64,000 nucleotides of DNA, from the NCBI GenBank assembly GCA_016169945.1, contig JADLSH010000254.1, positions 186,001-250,000 on the forward strand, written 5' to 3'. Shown piece after piece: positions 34,501 through 49,500 of the stretch (the stretch's first letter is position 1; each line of letters starts with the position of its first letter). Below the pieces are notes generated by a model. The model did not search any database. It was not told where the DNA came from and was given only the letters and a program-made list of their open reading frames with translations. Source of the DNA: Trachythela sp. YZ-2020 (taxonomy: Eukaryota > Cnidaria > Anthozoa > Malacalcyonacea > Clavulariidae). Both the position numbers and the translations under genes were made by a program.

Positions 34501-37500
34501 TCCAAGTTGTATCTTCGGTACGTTCATCGTGTTTTTAAACTGACTAAAAGTGAGAAATTCACTGCTTGTTTTCAAACTATATAAAAGAGAAGGATCTGAA
34601 GAAGACTGCCGGTCGACACTGCCACCGACATGGGATTTATTGGGATATTCAGTCAAAAAAATATACAAAACTACAAAAGTGAGTACTTTAATATGTTTAT
34701 TGGCTATTATTGCATTATTATATATAAAGGATGTTGACTTATAAACAGAATTATTGCATTTCTGTCTCAATTCTACCCTCTTTCATTCGAAATATTTACT
34801 ATTTTGTCTTGGAACTTCGAGTTTATCCACCGGATAGAGAATTTAAACTACCTCCGGACCTCGGATAAATTTATCCTACGGATAGTGCTTTTTTGTCCGC
34901 TGGATAACGCTATCCAAGCTTGGTACAACGCAATTTTTACTCTGGGTAAAATTTATCCGCCGGATAGCGACTTATCCGCCGGATAGCGACTTATCCACCT
35001 TTGATACAACCGGCCCCTGGTATATACTTATTCTGTGCCTATACTAAATGGACTGAGCGCGCAATCTATTTTATCAGGAGCTCGGTGTCCTCACCACTGC
35101 TCACGTCATAGATATAGGAGACCTAGATTGCTGACTCGGCTCAACTAGACGTGTCAAATTTTTAAAATCCAAGATGGCGGCTCAACCGGTCAAAAATCAT
35201 AGAGCGGTATAGGGAAAAACCATGTTTTTTGCATTTTGCGTCGTCCTACAGCTTCCGATCCCGTTCTATCACATTATTTTGGAAAGAACTAACTGGTGTG
35301 AAGGTTTTGGATGAATATTTGTATAATTAGTACAATTTACATATTACAATTCAACCGGGCAAGAATGGGCAAAGACGAAAAGCGTGCGAAACTGCTGGCC
35401 TAGTTTCTTTTCCTGTGTATTCCTTCAGTCTTTTACGAGTTTTTCTCAAGTAACGTGATTACGTGATATATATCTAACTATTCCAAAAGCTACTGTTGTT
35501 TATTTTCTTCTTTCATTGTTATTTATACCAAAATACAGTATATTTATCTGAAAATTCTGGGGCATTCTATTATTCTAAAAAAACTGTTTTTTATCGAAAA
35601 GAATGCCTGAATATTGTTCAGCGTATAACTGCAAGGCCAGACGTGGGGATTTAAAAGATGGTATTCGCTTGTCCTTCCATAAGTAAGTCTATAAAAGTAA
35701 GTATAAAACACACATATTGTATATTTGTACACTATGACATACTTCATATAAACAGCATAGTTTAAGACTATGTTATGTATAAATAAGACAGCTTTTAATA
35801 GCATAAAAACAATTTGTTTTGTAAATATTGTATAAATGACAACAAATGTAGTTTTGAGTTTGTTAGCTACAATATAAAAGTGTTTACAGTTTTAATAATT
35901 AATAAAAGAATATTAAACTGGAAAAGAAATTGTTTTGATGTCTGTGTCCTAGTCTATATATATGCATGTTGACAACAACTTTCATAGAGGTCCTTGTCCT
36001 GTTTAAGGTCTCAAAAGGACCTAGGATTTGACTCCTGCAGAAACAATTCTGTCAAAAACTTTTGAGTTTTGTTCACATCAGTGAACCAAAGATAAATCTT
36101 TCCATTTGCACTATTTAGATTTCCTATAACCAATCCCAGCCTGCTAAAAAGTTGGATAACAACAATAAAATAGGCAGACTGGATGCCAACCAAATATTCA
36201 GTCTTGTGTGAGAAACACTTTACCCCCGACGACTATATTAGTAAGGGAGAGCAAGTAATAGAAGGCCAATCCAAGAAATATCTGAAAGGGTCTATTAAGG
36301 GTCTTGTGAAAAAATTAGAAGAAATTAAGGCTATATCAGAAGAACAGTCTTGTGAAAAAATTAGAAGAAATTAAGGCTATATCAGAAGAACAAAGCCAAC
36401 ATCTCATGTCAAATTTTGGTCATATGACTACAGATCTATTCACAAATGAGCAGAAAAATGAAGCTAATACAACTGGGTCTAGATACAGTGAAAAATAAGA
36501 CAATTTGCTATATCTTTGCACTTTTACAGTCCAAAGACGTACAAGTTTGTTCGCAAATCCTCCACTTACCACATCTATCTACTATACGGTCATGGGCTTC
36601 ATCAGTTGAATGTGAACCTGGGTTTTGAGTAACGTTATTGAACACCTTCAAAACACTCTAGAGGACAATAAGCCATCTCCTCGACGAGCAATTTCATTTC
36701 TTTTTGGCAATGATTAACTCATTTATATGGCCTGGACTATGAAAAGTGATGACTCAATCAGGTTTCTTGGAGAGAACTAGATACTGTGAAGGTTTTTTTA
36801 TGCATACTAGACAAATTAGTCAGTTTCTTCAAACTAGTTTGTATTGAAAACATTCGCTGTCACTAGTTCTCTCTAAAAACCTGATTAATTCATCACTTTT
36901 CACAGTCCAGGCCATATAGACTTGAGATTCCTTGACATCTTCAGCAGCAAGGAAGTCATCAAAGTCACACTAAACAGAGCATCAGAGTTTTCGGACCAGC
37001 AGACCAGGTAAATCAAGCAAAATAGGTTTTAACTTCAAAATACTTCACAATATTATTCCCTGTTTTATATGCCAACCGAGATCCTCGAAAAAAAAAGCAC
37101 CCAAAGAACCAAAACCTTTATTTTCTGCAACAAAATGTCTCGAACTGCTCAACCGACCATGTGATGATTTTCAGACAACATTTAGGCCCCTACAAGTTGA
37201 TCTTTAGTTTCTGGTCCGCCGTTAACTTCGTTAAGCTTCGTTAAGGACAGGGCGGATGGTTTACTATAGGACATAAATTACAATGTGGCATTAAAGGCTT
37301 TATGACTGAACATTTTGAAGCCTATTTATTTTCTATGTATTTCTTGCAAACTCTACAGATTTCGTTCCTTGTCATAGCAGAACCATAGTTTCCTTGAGTT
37401 TTTCATGCCAGCTGTATCAGAATATTATTAAATCTATATAAAACTGGATTTAATAGATGATTCAAAAATCGACATGCATTTTAAAATACCTTGGCTTGGA

Positions 37501-40500
37501 TTGATGATTGAACTCAGAGGATTGAACTCATTGAAGCCCCCATGAGTCAAAATGAGAACACAGACCTATACTACAGCGGTATTTACAGGAAATACTTCAT
37601 TTTATTATCTTTTTTGTTGTAAATAGCACATTTATCGTTCTACAAAGTAAAATCCCTCGCGAAAATTTTGAAGTACTAGAATAGTCCTAAAATAATACTC
37701 TCTACAAAAAGGATGCGGGCGGCGGACCAGAAACTAAAGATCAACTTGTAGGGGCCTTAGCGATCGATTATTTCGTCTTTATTGAACTTAAATTATGCAA
37801 ATATTCATCCAAAACCTTCACACCAGTTAGTTCTTCCCAAAATAATGTGATAGAACGGGATCGGTAACACCAGGAAGACGCAAAATGCAAACTAGGGATC
37901 CAAGGATTGTGCAAAGTTTCAAAGAGCCACTGATAAGTTTTGAGGAAAACGAAAGATTAATATGGAAGCACTGAAGTACTCTGCGGCGAAGACATAATTT
38001 ACACCATAATTTACAAGTAAATGCAAGTAATGTTTCAGGAAAATCTCTCCTTGATCCTACAGATAAAGAATATTTCACAATTCGCCGTGGGAAGTGTATG
38101 CGTATTTATTGCTGACGTAAATAGATGACTCATGCATGGAATTAGCTAGCAGTATTTTATATGCCAAGATTGTCAAGTTCTCATGACATTTGTTTTTCGA
38201 AGGTCTATTATTACCATTTGCGTTCAACCTTGAAGTTTGACGATTTTAACGCGTTTGTTTACTTTTCAAACATGAACGTTTGCTAACAAAACGTACACCT
38301 CTTGAAATATTAGATTTTGCGATTTTTTGGCGAAGTATGAATATGTTTTTGATCCTTACTTTATGATCCTTATATCTTTCATTCTATCTTGCAAAATAAC
38401 TTAAATTTTGCGAGCGTAACATTCGAAAATATGGAAAATTGCTTAAAACGTGGCAAACACGCGAACAAACACGCGAACAAACATGCTTGTATTTTGCACA
38501 AACGTGGACATTTCTCACGCCAAACGTGGAACTTTCATTAGCCGAATTCATATTAGGGACGGGAAACTCGTCTGTGAAAACCCGTCTGAATATGAATTTA
38601 GGGACGGATTTAAGACGAGTTTCCCGTCCGTTTGGACCGGGAAAGTTGGACGGGAAAGTTAGACGGGAAACTCGTCTGACCCCGGATTCATATTAGACTG
38701 ACGAGTTTCCCCGTCTAAGACGAGTTTCCCGTCTAACCCCTAATATGAATTCGGCTATTGTCAAAAGTGACACGGGGCGTGACCAAACGTTCACATTTGA
38801 AAAGTAAACAAACGCATTAAGAGGAGATTTTTTAGAAAATCGAGCAATTGGCGCTCAAAAATACCGTCATGCTTTGCGCGAAAACGAAGCAATTGTTGTT
38901 TTTGCGAAAATGGCAGAGTGAATATTCAGTTCGATGACTTACTGGCTAAATATTCGAGTGGGACGTTGCTGGATTTCAAGATAAATACTAGAAATGGATT
39001 CGTCATAACAATTTTAGTTAGCTAAAGGCTACAACAAGCTTTATACAGCAATTTTTGAATGAAACGGCTATTTTCAATTTGTGGAAGGGCCGACCAAGGG
39101 TGATGTTTGGCGACAGAAGTTACCAAGGTATGACAACTTTACGTACTTTATTTTCACGTTGGATAGTGTTAATATGGGCAGAAATTTATCTATTAAGAAC
39201 GGTATTTGACCACACTTTGCAGCTACGCTAAACTGGTTTGACATTTGCTACTGAATGTTTTATCATTGGTAATTTATTTTCTGAATATAATTTGTTTTGC
39301 TTCTTGCCATTGGCTTTTACTTTCCTTTCTGTATTTTATCCTGTTACTGATTCAAACGTGCTTTAATCTCAAGGATATTTATATAACTACATAGCTAGGT
39401 AATTGCATTTTTAATTACCTAATTTGATGCCTTTGCAAAGTATTATTAAATTAATTATTGTCACTTTTGATTGATGCATTTAAATAAGATTTGCCCCATT
39501 CTTACAAAAATTTCTAAAGCATAAAAATTGTGTAAAAATCTGATTTTCTACTAATCCATATTTCTGCGCAGCAAAAGGCGCTAATGTCCCTTTACCTAAC
39601 TTATTGAAGGGTAAAATAACTGTTTTTAAAGGAAATCGAAGGTGAAGGTCGTTGGAATATTTTTTATGTTTTAACTCCAACCCTGCCATTTTGTTGGCAT
39701 TTTACCAAAAATGATATACCTTTATATTTTGTAAAAAAAACCTCCTAAATTCATTGTCAGTTTTTAAAATTCATTAAAATTACCATTGATAGATTCTAGT
39801 AGTCATAACAAGATAAGTAAACAAACTACAAACAAACATGAAAAGAAATGGTTGGACTTTTATCATAACCTCTTCACTGAAAGTTGTAAAATAGACCCAA
39901 GCATTTGGGGCTTCATTGCTTAAATTTGAAAAATATCCCTTATATTAAGCGTGCGCAGCCAAATTTCATGGTGTACTCTAAGTTTAAACACAAAGCTTCA
40001 AAATTATTGTATTTAAAAAAAAATCAAAGCCGAAGGTCGTTGCAGAATTTAGCCATTTTGTAAGGTTTGTCAATTTTTATTACCTGCTATTTTATTAAGG
40101 TGGCTCCATGCAGTTTTAGAAACTGCAAGAAAAATGTTTGTTTCAGCTTGGAAAGTCAATTAATATCAGCACAATGTATTAATTAAATTTTGAACAGTAA
40201 ATGTTGTGCAGATATTGAATAAGTTGTGTCATAACTGTCGTTCATACTTATTTCCGAACCAAAACAACTTTCCTTGCCACTTGAGAAAAAAATTTGTACA
40301 CGGCTTGAAGAGCGCTGAATAATTCATTGCTTTTCTCGCCCTAAATCTGTCGTTAAGATTTGGTCCATAATATCCAATCCATAATACAATCAGGTCGGAC
40401 AAACAATAAACCTCAGTTTCACTTGGGTCGGACAGAATGTCCGGTGCTTTCCGCTCTACGTCGGACAATTTCACGAATGGGTCGGACAATGTCCGTGACC

Positions 40501-43500
40501 GACCGATATTTTAAGGCCTGCATGCATGCCATGAGTCTATTCCTGAAAGTCTCAGTAATCATTATAGATGAACTTGCTTTTCTTCTTTAGGTCAATTAAA
40601 TCAGCTTACCCCCCACCCCCCCACACAGTCCAGATTATATTTTGCAGTGCAAATTCACCAATGTGATTCCAACAGAATTGATTTAAACTGTATTCCGGGT
40701 TGAACCTGCAAGTTGTCTTGTATATTTATCATACTATTATTCTCTTTAGGTGTTTGAAATTTCATCCTACAAAGCAGAGGTGATGTGTGAAGAGCTTTAT
40801 CTATCAACAGTGGTACCACAACTTCTAAAGCTGCTACAAATTACTCTCTGTTTATATAAAAAATCAGATATTGGTAGCCTTTAAGAGATTATCTTAGTTT
40901 ATTGAAAAAGACAATTTCTGTAATAATACTATTTGTTATAATAAATATCAGTTCTCAATTACAGTTGTTGAGAGTTAGGTGCAATATGGAATCTCACTTG
41001 ACCATAAAGATTAACTATTACTAAATGAGGAACTATCGATGCATGTTTAGCCAGTACTTGATTTTGTTAATTGAAATAAACATACAAATATTTGTAAGCA
41101 TTGTTTACTTTGTTGGCATTCTATGAAAAGTAGCATCAGAACTCAGCAAGAAGGGAGGCATGGGAGTACATGCCCACCCATAATTTTCTTCAAAGTGGCC
41201 TTTTCTATAGTAAAGAACAAGTGCAACCTTAAGAGCTTTAACTGAGTTTCCTGGTACACTGAGATCGGATTGTTTAAATTTTGCACTAATTAATATAAAT
41301 ATATGTTTCCCCAACCTTAATATGTGCATGAGGTACAAACTCCTCCTTATAACACTGTACAGCTACTTTATGATCGAACTTCGTCAAAAGTCAAAACTAA
41401 GTCAAATTTTACAAAGAGTTAAACGAAATTTCCCACATTTCTATTCACTACTTTCATGATATGCAACGTAAACCAAATTTCCATACATTGGCAGCACTTT
41501 TAGAGCCATATCATTGCCCACATTTCAATGTTTGCCCACAACGAACAGCACTAGAAAAACGCAATTACGCATGAATGCGTGATCGCCATTCTTTTGGAAC
41601 TAACCGATTAAAAACAACACAGAATATATCCAGTGTCCCTATATTGTAATACTCTTTCTTGTTGACATCCTCAAATTGTATTTACATCAATATTTGCAGT
41701 CTTTTACAACTATAAATCGAAGGCAAACACAGAAACACTCATCCCATCTTGTGATTTCCACATTGTTTCCATAGCAACCGGGCAATTACGTAATGTAAAA
41801 ACAAAAGCCTGGTTACTAAGTTTTGAGCGTTTTTGACAAAAAATACGCGAGTTTCTAAAAAATCTCCTCTTAAACTCTTTCTAAACGGCAGCGTCGAATA
41901 TCATTCTCCAAAGAATGATGACTTTGAGCGCTTGTATATTTGGCGCCCCTCACCCAAAACGGACGAAAATACCACCAATCGATTCAGCAAACACACCTGT
42001 TCTTGGCTAATGCCAAATAAATCGCTAAAAACATTGTTTTACAGATCTCCGTGAGTTTTAACACCTTTGTAATCTGATATTTATTATTATCGTAAACTAA
42101 TTATATATTCAGTACCTTTGGTCGATTATAACTTCTGTTTTAAAAACCGTGTGATCTTCGCTAATACACCGTTTTATAGAGCATTAAAAACTGTACATAC
42201 TGACCAACTTGCAAAGAAACACAATAAAAATTGACAAAGTTACGGCGAAATTTGAAATGTAGCGTACGGGTCAAACCGGAATTTCAGACAAAAACAACCG
42301 GAAAAGGCCCAAACACAAACAAAGACTGTTGCTATGGTTTTTTAAGTGGCCGGAATGAATTCCCCAGGGTACAATACCCTATATAAGATCTTTTTGTCGG
42401 GACTGAAGCGCGTGGGCAAACCATATATAGTCAAACTACGGCAAGCGCGTGCATGCTGGAAAATTCCCGATAAATAGAAAAAAATTCAAAATAAATATTT
42501 CGATTCGCCGTATCGCAGCCAAGTTTTACCAAATAAAGAAACAGATAAAAAGCTAAATTTCGATCATTAGAAGTTTTTCAAGATATTGAAGATATTAAAA
42601 GATATTAAAGATTGTTTGAGTTGAACTGAAGTATGACTGGAGGTATGTTTGGGATTAAACTTTTAGTATTTTTGATTCTGTAATGTTTAGTCGGCAAAAT
42701 AGCCCACTGTTAAAAAGCTTATTTTGTAAGGATTCCAATGGTGTTAATTTCATTGCCAGGGGGTAAATATTTTGCAAAGGAGATCGTACTCAAAGTGCTC
42801 TTGCGACAACTTGCGACAACATAATTAAAATGCGACCGACCAGAAAGAGTTAAATCGTCAAGCTTCAAGGTTAATTATACCCATCAATTCAAGGTATACT
42901 GTAAAGTTTAAATTATATGATCCCGTTTTATACCATAGAGGTTATAATATAAATCGGATACTATAGTCTACACTGTTTTGATAGATTACAGATCGAATAC
43001 ATGCAGTATACTATATATATATATCCAGCCATCGACTTGCACAAGTTTATTGACATTGGCATTGCCCCTATAGTTCATAAGGCTATAGTTGTATTTGAAA
43101 TAATATAGCCTTTAAACTGCTACCACATTTACCTTCCTCGCATTTGAGATACAGTCTTGTCATAATCATAAGAGATATTTTGTCATAATCATAATTCTCG
43201 AAAGCAAATCTCAAATAATAATGCTCGGGAAGCGAAAATAAGTGAATTTCTACAATCCTTCCCGTTGATTATCCAGTACTGAAGGCAAGTTGGTAAGTCA
43301 GTTATAATGACTGATTTCTCTCCGGTTCATCGACATACTTATAGTTATACTATATATTGATAATTTGATATAATGATAATGTTCTTGTCGCTAGACTCGC
43401 TACACGGCACGCGTACGAATCTCGCAGTCACCTCGCGGCCACGCACTTGATAGCGCACGTGCATTTGTGATTGCACAAAAAATCGCGTGTTCCGGGGGGA

Positions 43501-46500
43501 AGTCGCCAATTTAATGTCAATTCAACGTCTTCAGCAAATGTTTCAAGTTCAATATAAAGACTCTAATTCAGCATAGTTTGTGTAAAGTCGCCATAAGATC
43601 AAAATAATATTTAAAGAAAAATGTGAAGCCCTGTCTTGAAGCACTAAATCACTAAATGTTAATGAAATTTAAAAAGAAACATAAATTGTATGCACCCCCC
43701 GGAAAGTTTACACTATGACTGAATGTCTGACTGACTGACTGATGTGAATTTTCGCCACTCATCACAATACTGCAAAGTTTCAAAGAAACTTTGCACTAAA
43801 AACATGGTTTTTCCCTATACCGCTCTATGATTTTTGACCGGTTGAGCCGCCATTTTGAATACTCATGGTTGCCACGCGCGTGCGTTATAGACAGCATTAC
43901 AGCAGTGAACTCAATTTGGTTACCTGGAACGATAACTGGCGGTGAAAAGTGAAGCCAAAATAACAGTGCCTACGCCATCAAACGTGATTGATTTCACAAC
44001 GGCCAAAGTTCAAATAAGTTCACGAAAATAGAAAAAAAACTTGAATAGCTGTTAAAACCTGCACGATAGCTTATCTTATCCCATATTTTCATGGCTCTCA
44101 TAAACTTTTTGCACAAACTAGCTTATACGCCTTATACGACTGACAAAAAACAAAATATTTTCGCTGTTTGAACAAAAACACTGAGAAAACTAACTTACTT
44201 CAGTCACTCAGTGACAAAGATATGTTTTCCTCCTAGTTTTCCTTCTGTAATCTTTTTTAGCCAGTTACAAAGTAGAAACTACTTCGATTTGCAAAAAAAC
44301 TGGGTTTTTTTTTCAAAAAAATAACACAAAAATAGAGTTTACGTACGGACCGCGCAGTAAATAAGTTGTGGGGGACTGAAACTGACGTACGGACCGCGTG
44401 AAATTGACTTTTGAGGGACTGAAACTGACGTACGGACCGCGTAAAAGGACTGGGATTTAGGCTTCACTTTTTTCCGCCTGAATGATTGAATGTTATCGTT
44501 CCAGATATTAGAAATTTATGGAGTTCACTGGTTTACTCCGTTCCATTCTCTTCAATTTTTGGCCGCGTTGTCATTTAGAACGATGGCAAGGTATTTTTAC
44601 GGGGGGTTAATATATTCGAAAAGAAAATCCAAGATGGAAACCACTTCCAGTGCTGGTAGTGATGTCTCTCATCGAGTATGTGTCATTCATTTCGAGGGTA
44701 AAGACGGAGAGCTTAGAGAATTAACAAATGAAACCGTGAATAGAATTTTGGAAAGAAGAAAGGAGTGGTTAAGTCTGCCATCCTCGTATAAAGCCTTCAC
44801 TGAAGTCGCCAAAAAGTCGTTCGAGTTTATTCATGAAACTGACGATTTAAACCCGGAAAATATTGCGAAAACATATTGCTTTCATCCTGCCTGTTATCGA
44901 AGTTTTACAGACAAAAGTAAACTTGATAGAGCCAAAACTACGTTGACTAATGCTGCCGATCGCAAGCGTGTGGCCGACGACAATACTCAGACCAACTGTC
45001 CAAGACCAGAAAAAGTGACCCGAACTACTCGACAATCTTTTCCTCCTCGATCATCAAATGTTTTGCCCGAGATTTGTCTAATATGTAAACGGCATGGGCC
45101 GATCTACATCACAGATAAGGTATATATAGTTTTGCTCTATCTTTTTATGTGTTTTTGTAATATTAATTTATTTACTCCAAAGTATTTTAATGTCTCTATA
45201 AAAACATAGTACAGTATGGTTATCAGGCACGGCCACAGGATTTGAGGGGCTGACCTGAACTTGCCCTAACCCCTCAGTTTTTTTAGATCTCATACTGGGG
45301 GGTTGTATCGAGTTTCTGTTATTTTCTCATATCCCCGCCAACAAAATTCTCATCAGAAACAAATACTCATATTTGCAGGCAACGAAAAAACGTGTTAAAC
45401 ACGAGTTATCATTGGCTCAAACCGTGACGGCTGGAAGATTAGAGAAGGCGGCATTGTTAAGGAACGATGAAAGCATTCTCATTCATATCCGTGGGAGAGA
45501 CTGTGTTGCTATTGAAGCAAGGTACCACAAACGATGCTACCAGACGTACACGACATGCCTTTTAAGAGAAATGAAGATCATTGGTCCAACCTTGTATGAC
45601 AAAGCATTTGATGAGTTTTGCTTAGAAATAATCGAGAAGAGAATCATCAAGAATAAAGAAATTCTATTACTAGGCAATTTGTTAAAGAGATTTATCTCCT
45701 GTGTACAAGAAATTGAAAAGGTTGATGTACCCTACAAAGCTTCTAGGCTTAGGAAGATAATTCAAACGCGCTACCCATACCTAGTTTTCCATCGCTCGAA
45801 AACTATGAATAAAGGAACTCTGGTCTACGATGATAGCCTGACGGCAGGTGATGTAGCGGATGACATGACGACAATACAGAGTGATTCTGATACCGAAGAA
45901 GATGAAGGAGATGATTACGATAATGACGGTGAAAACGACCACAGCAAACTCGGTGAAGATGGTGAACACGAAGATAAAGGAACGACACCTCCAATGCCAA
46001 ACTGTTCACTACAGATATTGTTCACTGTCGCCATGGAAATTAGAAAGCTTCTGAATGAATGTAAAGGCGTAGATTCTGATTGGCCGCCCGACTCTCATGA
46101 CCTGACTTTAGCGTTAGCAACAGCATCAATTCAGTAAAGCTTCACAATTTTTTAGCATGGTGTCTGGGGTTCTCGTGCGAACCGGTTGAAAACGAAACGG
46201 TAGCAATCAGTCCAATGGAGAGAACGAAAGTGGTATCAATAGCACAAGACCTGGTATATGCGGAATCAAAAGGAAGGAAACTAACCCACAAGTCATTGGC
46301 CCTTGGAATGGCAGTTCGACAGATAACCGGGTCAATTCGACTACTCAGAATCCTACACGGTTTGGGACATACCACATAATACCACGGAATATCAACCCGG
46401 GAGTGTTTGCCACTCTCGTTTGGGACAACAATGATTTCAACGAAGAAACTGTTTCGGGTAAAGGAACTACGCATGTTGCAAATGGAATTATTTTGCAGAA

Positions 46501-49500
46501 TGGAGACGTCAGATTGGGGGATAAAGTCACAGTGAGTAAGAAGAACCGCACCGTTAAAGCACCAGAAACCAATATCATCCCTTACACTAGCCGTGAAAAA
46601 GGAACTATATCCCTCCGAAGTCACAGTTCTGACATTTCACTTGAAGAGCAGAGCTATCGACATGAGCAAGACGTACCAAGGAATGCTGATTTTGTGCACA
46701 CGTTAGCCAGAAAGTACGCCTCTGATCAAGGGTAATCTACCAGGATGGACAGGATTCAACACGCAAGTTTATAAAGATGTCCCAAAGGTTTCCAAAATTG
46801 GCTACTTGCCAGTCATCGATGCACCAGTTACTGACATAGCAACAGTCAACACAATACTCCGACACAGTGTTTCTATCTGCACGCGCCTTCAACTGCCAGA
46901 AATTGTGTTAGTATTCGACGAAGCTCTATATGCCAAAGCTCAACAGATAAGATGGAAGGATGAAGAGTTAAAGAATCGACTTGTAATTCGCCTTGGTGAC
47001 TTCCACACAATTATGTCAATATGTCATTTTGCAGTGCTATAGCTAAAATTTTCAAAGACGCAGGACTACAAGTAAGTTTTCAGTTATGTTTTCACTAGCT
47101 CCTATTTGTCAGCATGCATGTGTGTCAGTTTGTGTCTCTGTGCGTGTGTTAGTCTGTCTTTGTCTGTCAATGTGTCAGTCCGTGATTGGGTCAAATATCC
47201 AATGATGTCATTTTATGTTGGTATAATTTCAGGACATTATGATCGAATCAGAGCTGGTTGCATCGGGATCTGTGAATGGCGTGCTGTCTGGAAAACATTA
47301 CAACCGTTCTATAAGGGCTCATAAAATCATCTATGAGGCGATGGAAAGGTTACGTTTTCAAGCCTTTGAGGAATCTTTACCAACTACAGAAAATAGTCCA
47401 CTCCACGCGATTGGTATTAGTGTACAAGAAGATTCGGAAAGGGAGATGTTTGTGGATATCTGCACCAGCAATATTGTCACCGATGCAAAAACGAAGTACG
47501 AGCTGTTCATTAAGAAGCGAAGCAAAGAAAACCCACTGTTTGCATTCTGGTCTAAATACATCGACATGGTACAGCTGCTTATACTTTACATCCGAGCGAC
47601 TAGAACATCAGACTGGACACTCCATCTCAGTTCCTTAAGATCTATGATCCCCTGGTTTTTCGCCACAGATCGCGTTAATTATTCACGGTATGCACCATGC
47701 TATTGGCTAGAAATGATGTGCCTCGAGGAAACTCACCCATGTAAGTAAGTGTATCGATTTTTATGTTACATTTAAAACAATTTGTCTAATCTGATGAGCT
47801 GCACGATTAATGTCACGAACAATCTATTTTGTACCCATACAGTAGCGTAGCCAGCCCGCCGATTTAGTCCCGCTATGCAAATTTGTTCGTGTTCATTGAC
47901 GGTGAAAACAATCAATTTCTAAAGAAATGAATGATTTGAAATTTGCATAGCGGGATCAAATCGGCGGGCTGGCTACGCTACTGACACCATATAGTGTAGT
48001 AAGTAAGTGGACTGCAAATTGCAAAGGTCAATGTGTCTTTACGATGGATGTTAATGCGTTTTGTCTTTCAATCTTTGTTTTGTGTTACCTCTTTGGTAGA
48101 TGTGGCCGCAAACATTGAAGATAACTGGACCGTTCAAAGACAAGAGGGATATGCGTTCTCAGGCGTAGCATGTGATCAAACGATTGAACAAACCCTGAAC
48201 AGGTTAGAATTGCCTCACATATAAAACACAGAAAATGTTTGAATTTTGAAGGCTGTATTTCGTTTGTACAGAGATTCCAAAATGAAAGGTGGTATAGTAG
48301 GAATGACGTTGAACAAAGGAGCTGTGCATCGTTGGTTAATGGGACAAGCGGAGAGAAGTGCAATTACCAGACAGTGTTAAGCCATGGCAAACGTAACCGA
48401 ATTTAAAAGGTAACTTAATATTTCAATGTTGCATTATTAGTGTATTACCATGCTCACCTCGGGTTTTTTCCTCTCCGAGTGATTTAACCACTAAATTTAC
48501 TTACAAACGAGGGATGTTTGTCAAAGTCCACTTTTATACAAACCCCCTTCGGAAGGTAGGTAGATTTAATCACTAATTTCCTTTCAGTACGTACCGAAAC
48601 GGATGACATGCATATTTACAAAAATATTTATAATTACTCTTTTTACCCAGGACTAGAAAAGATTTGGACAAAACAAAGATAGAAGCGAGTGAAAAAGCGG
48701 TACTGGATGTCACCCTAACGATGGAAGCCATGATAAACCCCTTCGAGAACGACCACGGTGTATTAGTGCATTTAGCAAGCGGAACTATTGCCACATCTGC
48801 AGTACTGAATGACATGGGATCTATGCTAGAAAAGGGCGAAAGTGCTGCACTGAAATTCATGGAAACCCATATTGTTGGAGAAGAACCGAATATCTACTCA
48901 ACAATAACCAAAACAAACTTGCAAACATTCTCTGTTTTAGGAAAGAAGGTCACGAGCAAGAGCAAGAAAGGCGAACTTGTGGCGTTGAAAAACTCGAAAA
49001 TTCTTTTCGCAAAAATGCTTCTGATTGCTAGGAGTCGAGATCTACAAATGGAGGAAGTACTGAAATATTCTCTACGCCCATTCCCACGTGCATTGGCAAC
49101 AAACGAAGGAGATCTGGTGAAAACTGTGAAGGCGAAATTACTTCATGCCATTGAAGAGGAAGTTCAAGGTAGTTCAGTCGATCTTCCTGTTGGAGAAAAG
49201 GCGTACATTCTAGATGCAATGGCAATGTTGCAAACGTTGACAGTTCGTCCAGCTACATTTGGTGAACTAGCAATCGATTTACTTATCAAGGTTGTCAACG
49301 CTGCAGTATATTCCAATTTCAAACGGGTGGATTTCGTCTGTGACCGCTATCCGCTGCAAAGCATCAAGAATCTAGAGAGGGATAGGCGAGCTGTGGGCGG
49401 CGTCCAGGTGATTCGCATTTATGGTGAGCAACAGCGGGTCCCACGTCAGTGGAAAAAGTTTATGTCTTCTGGCGAAAACAAAGAAGAGCTGATGAAATTC

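Noticed and set aside
40229..40590. Overlapping frames rich in SDP and GRT words in the TTAA element
   Set aside because: They reflect repeated GGTCGGACA words on both strands, with no domain or codon bias.
46129..46157. A 22-nt micro-intron (GTAAAGC...TTTTTTAG) that would explain the frame change in the CXC gene
   Set aside because: Too short for known spliceosomal introns in animals, and the sequence after GTAAAG ([11 protein letters not shown]) looks coding; a simple frameshift is likelier.
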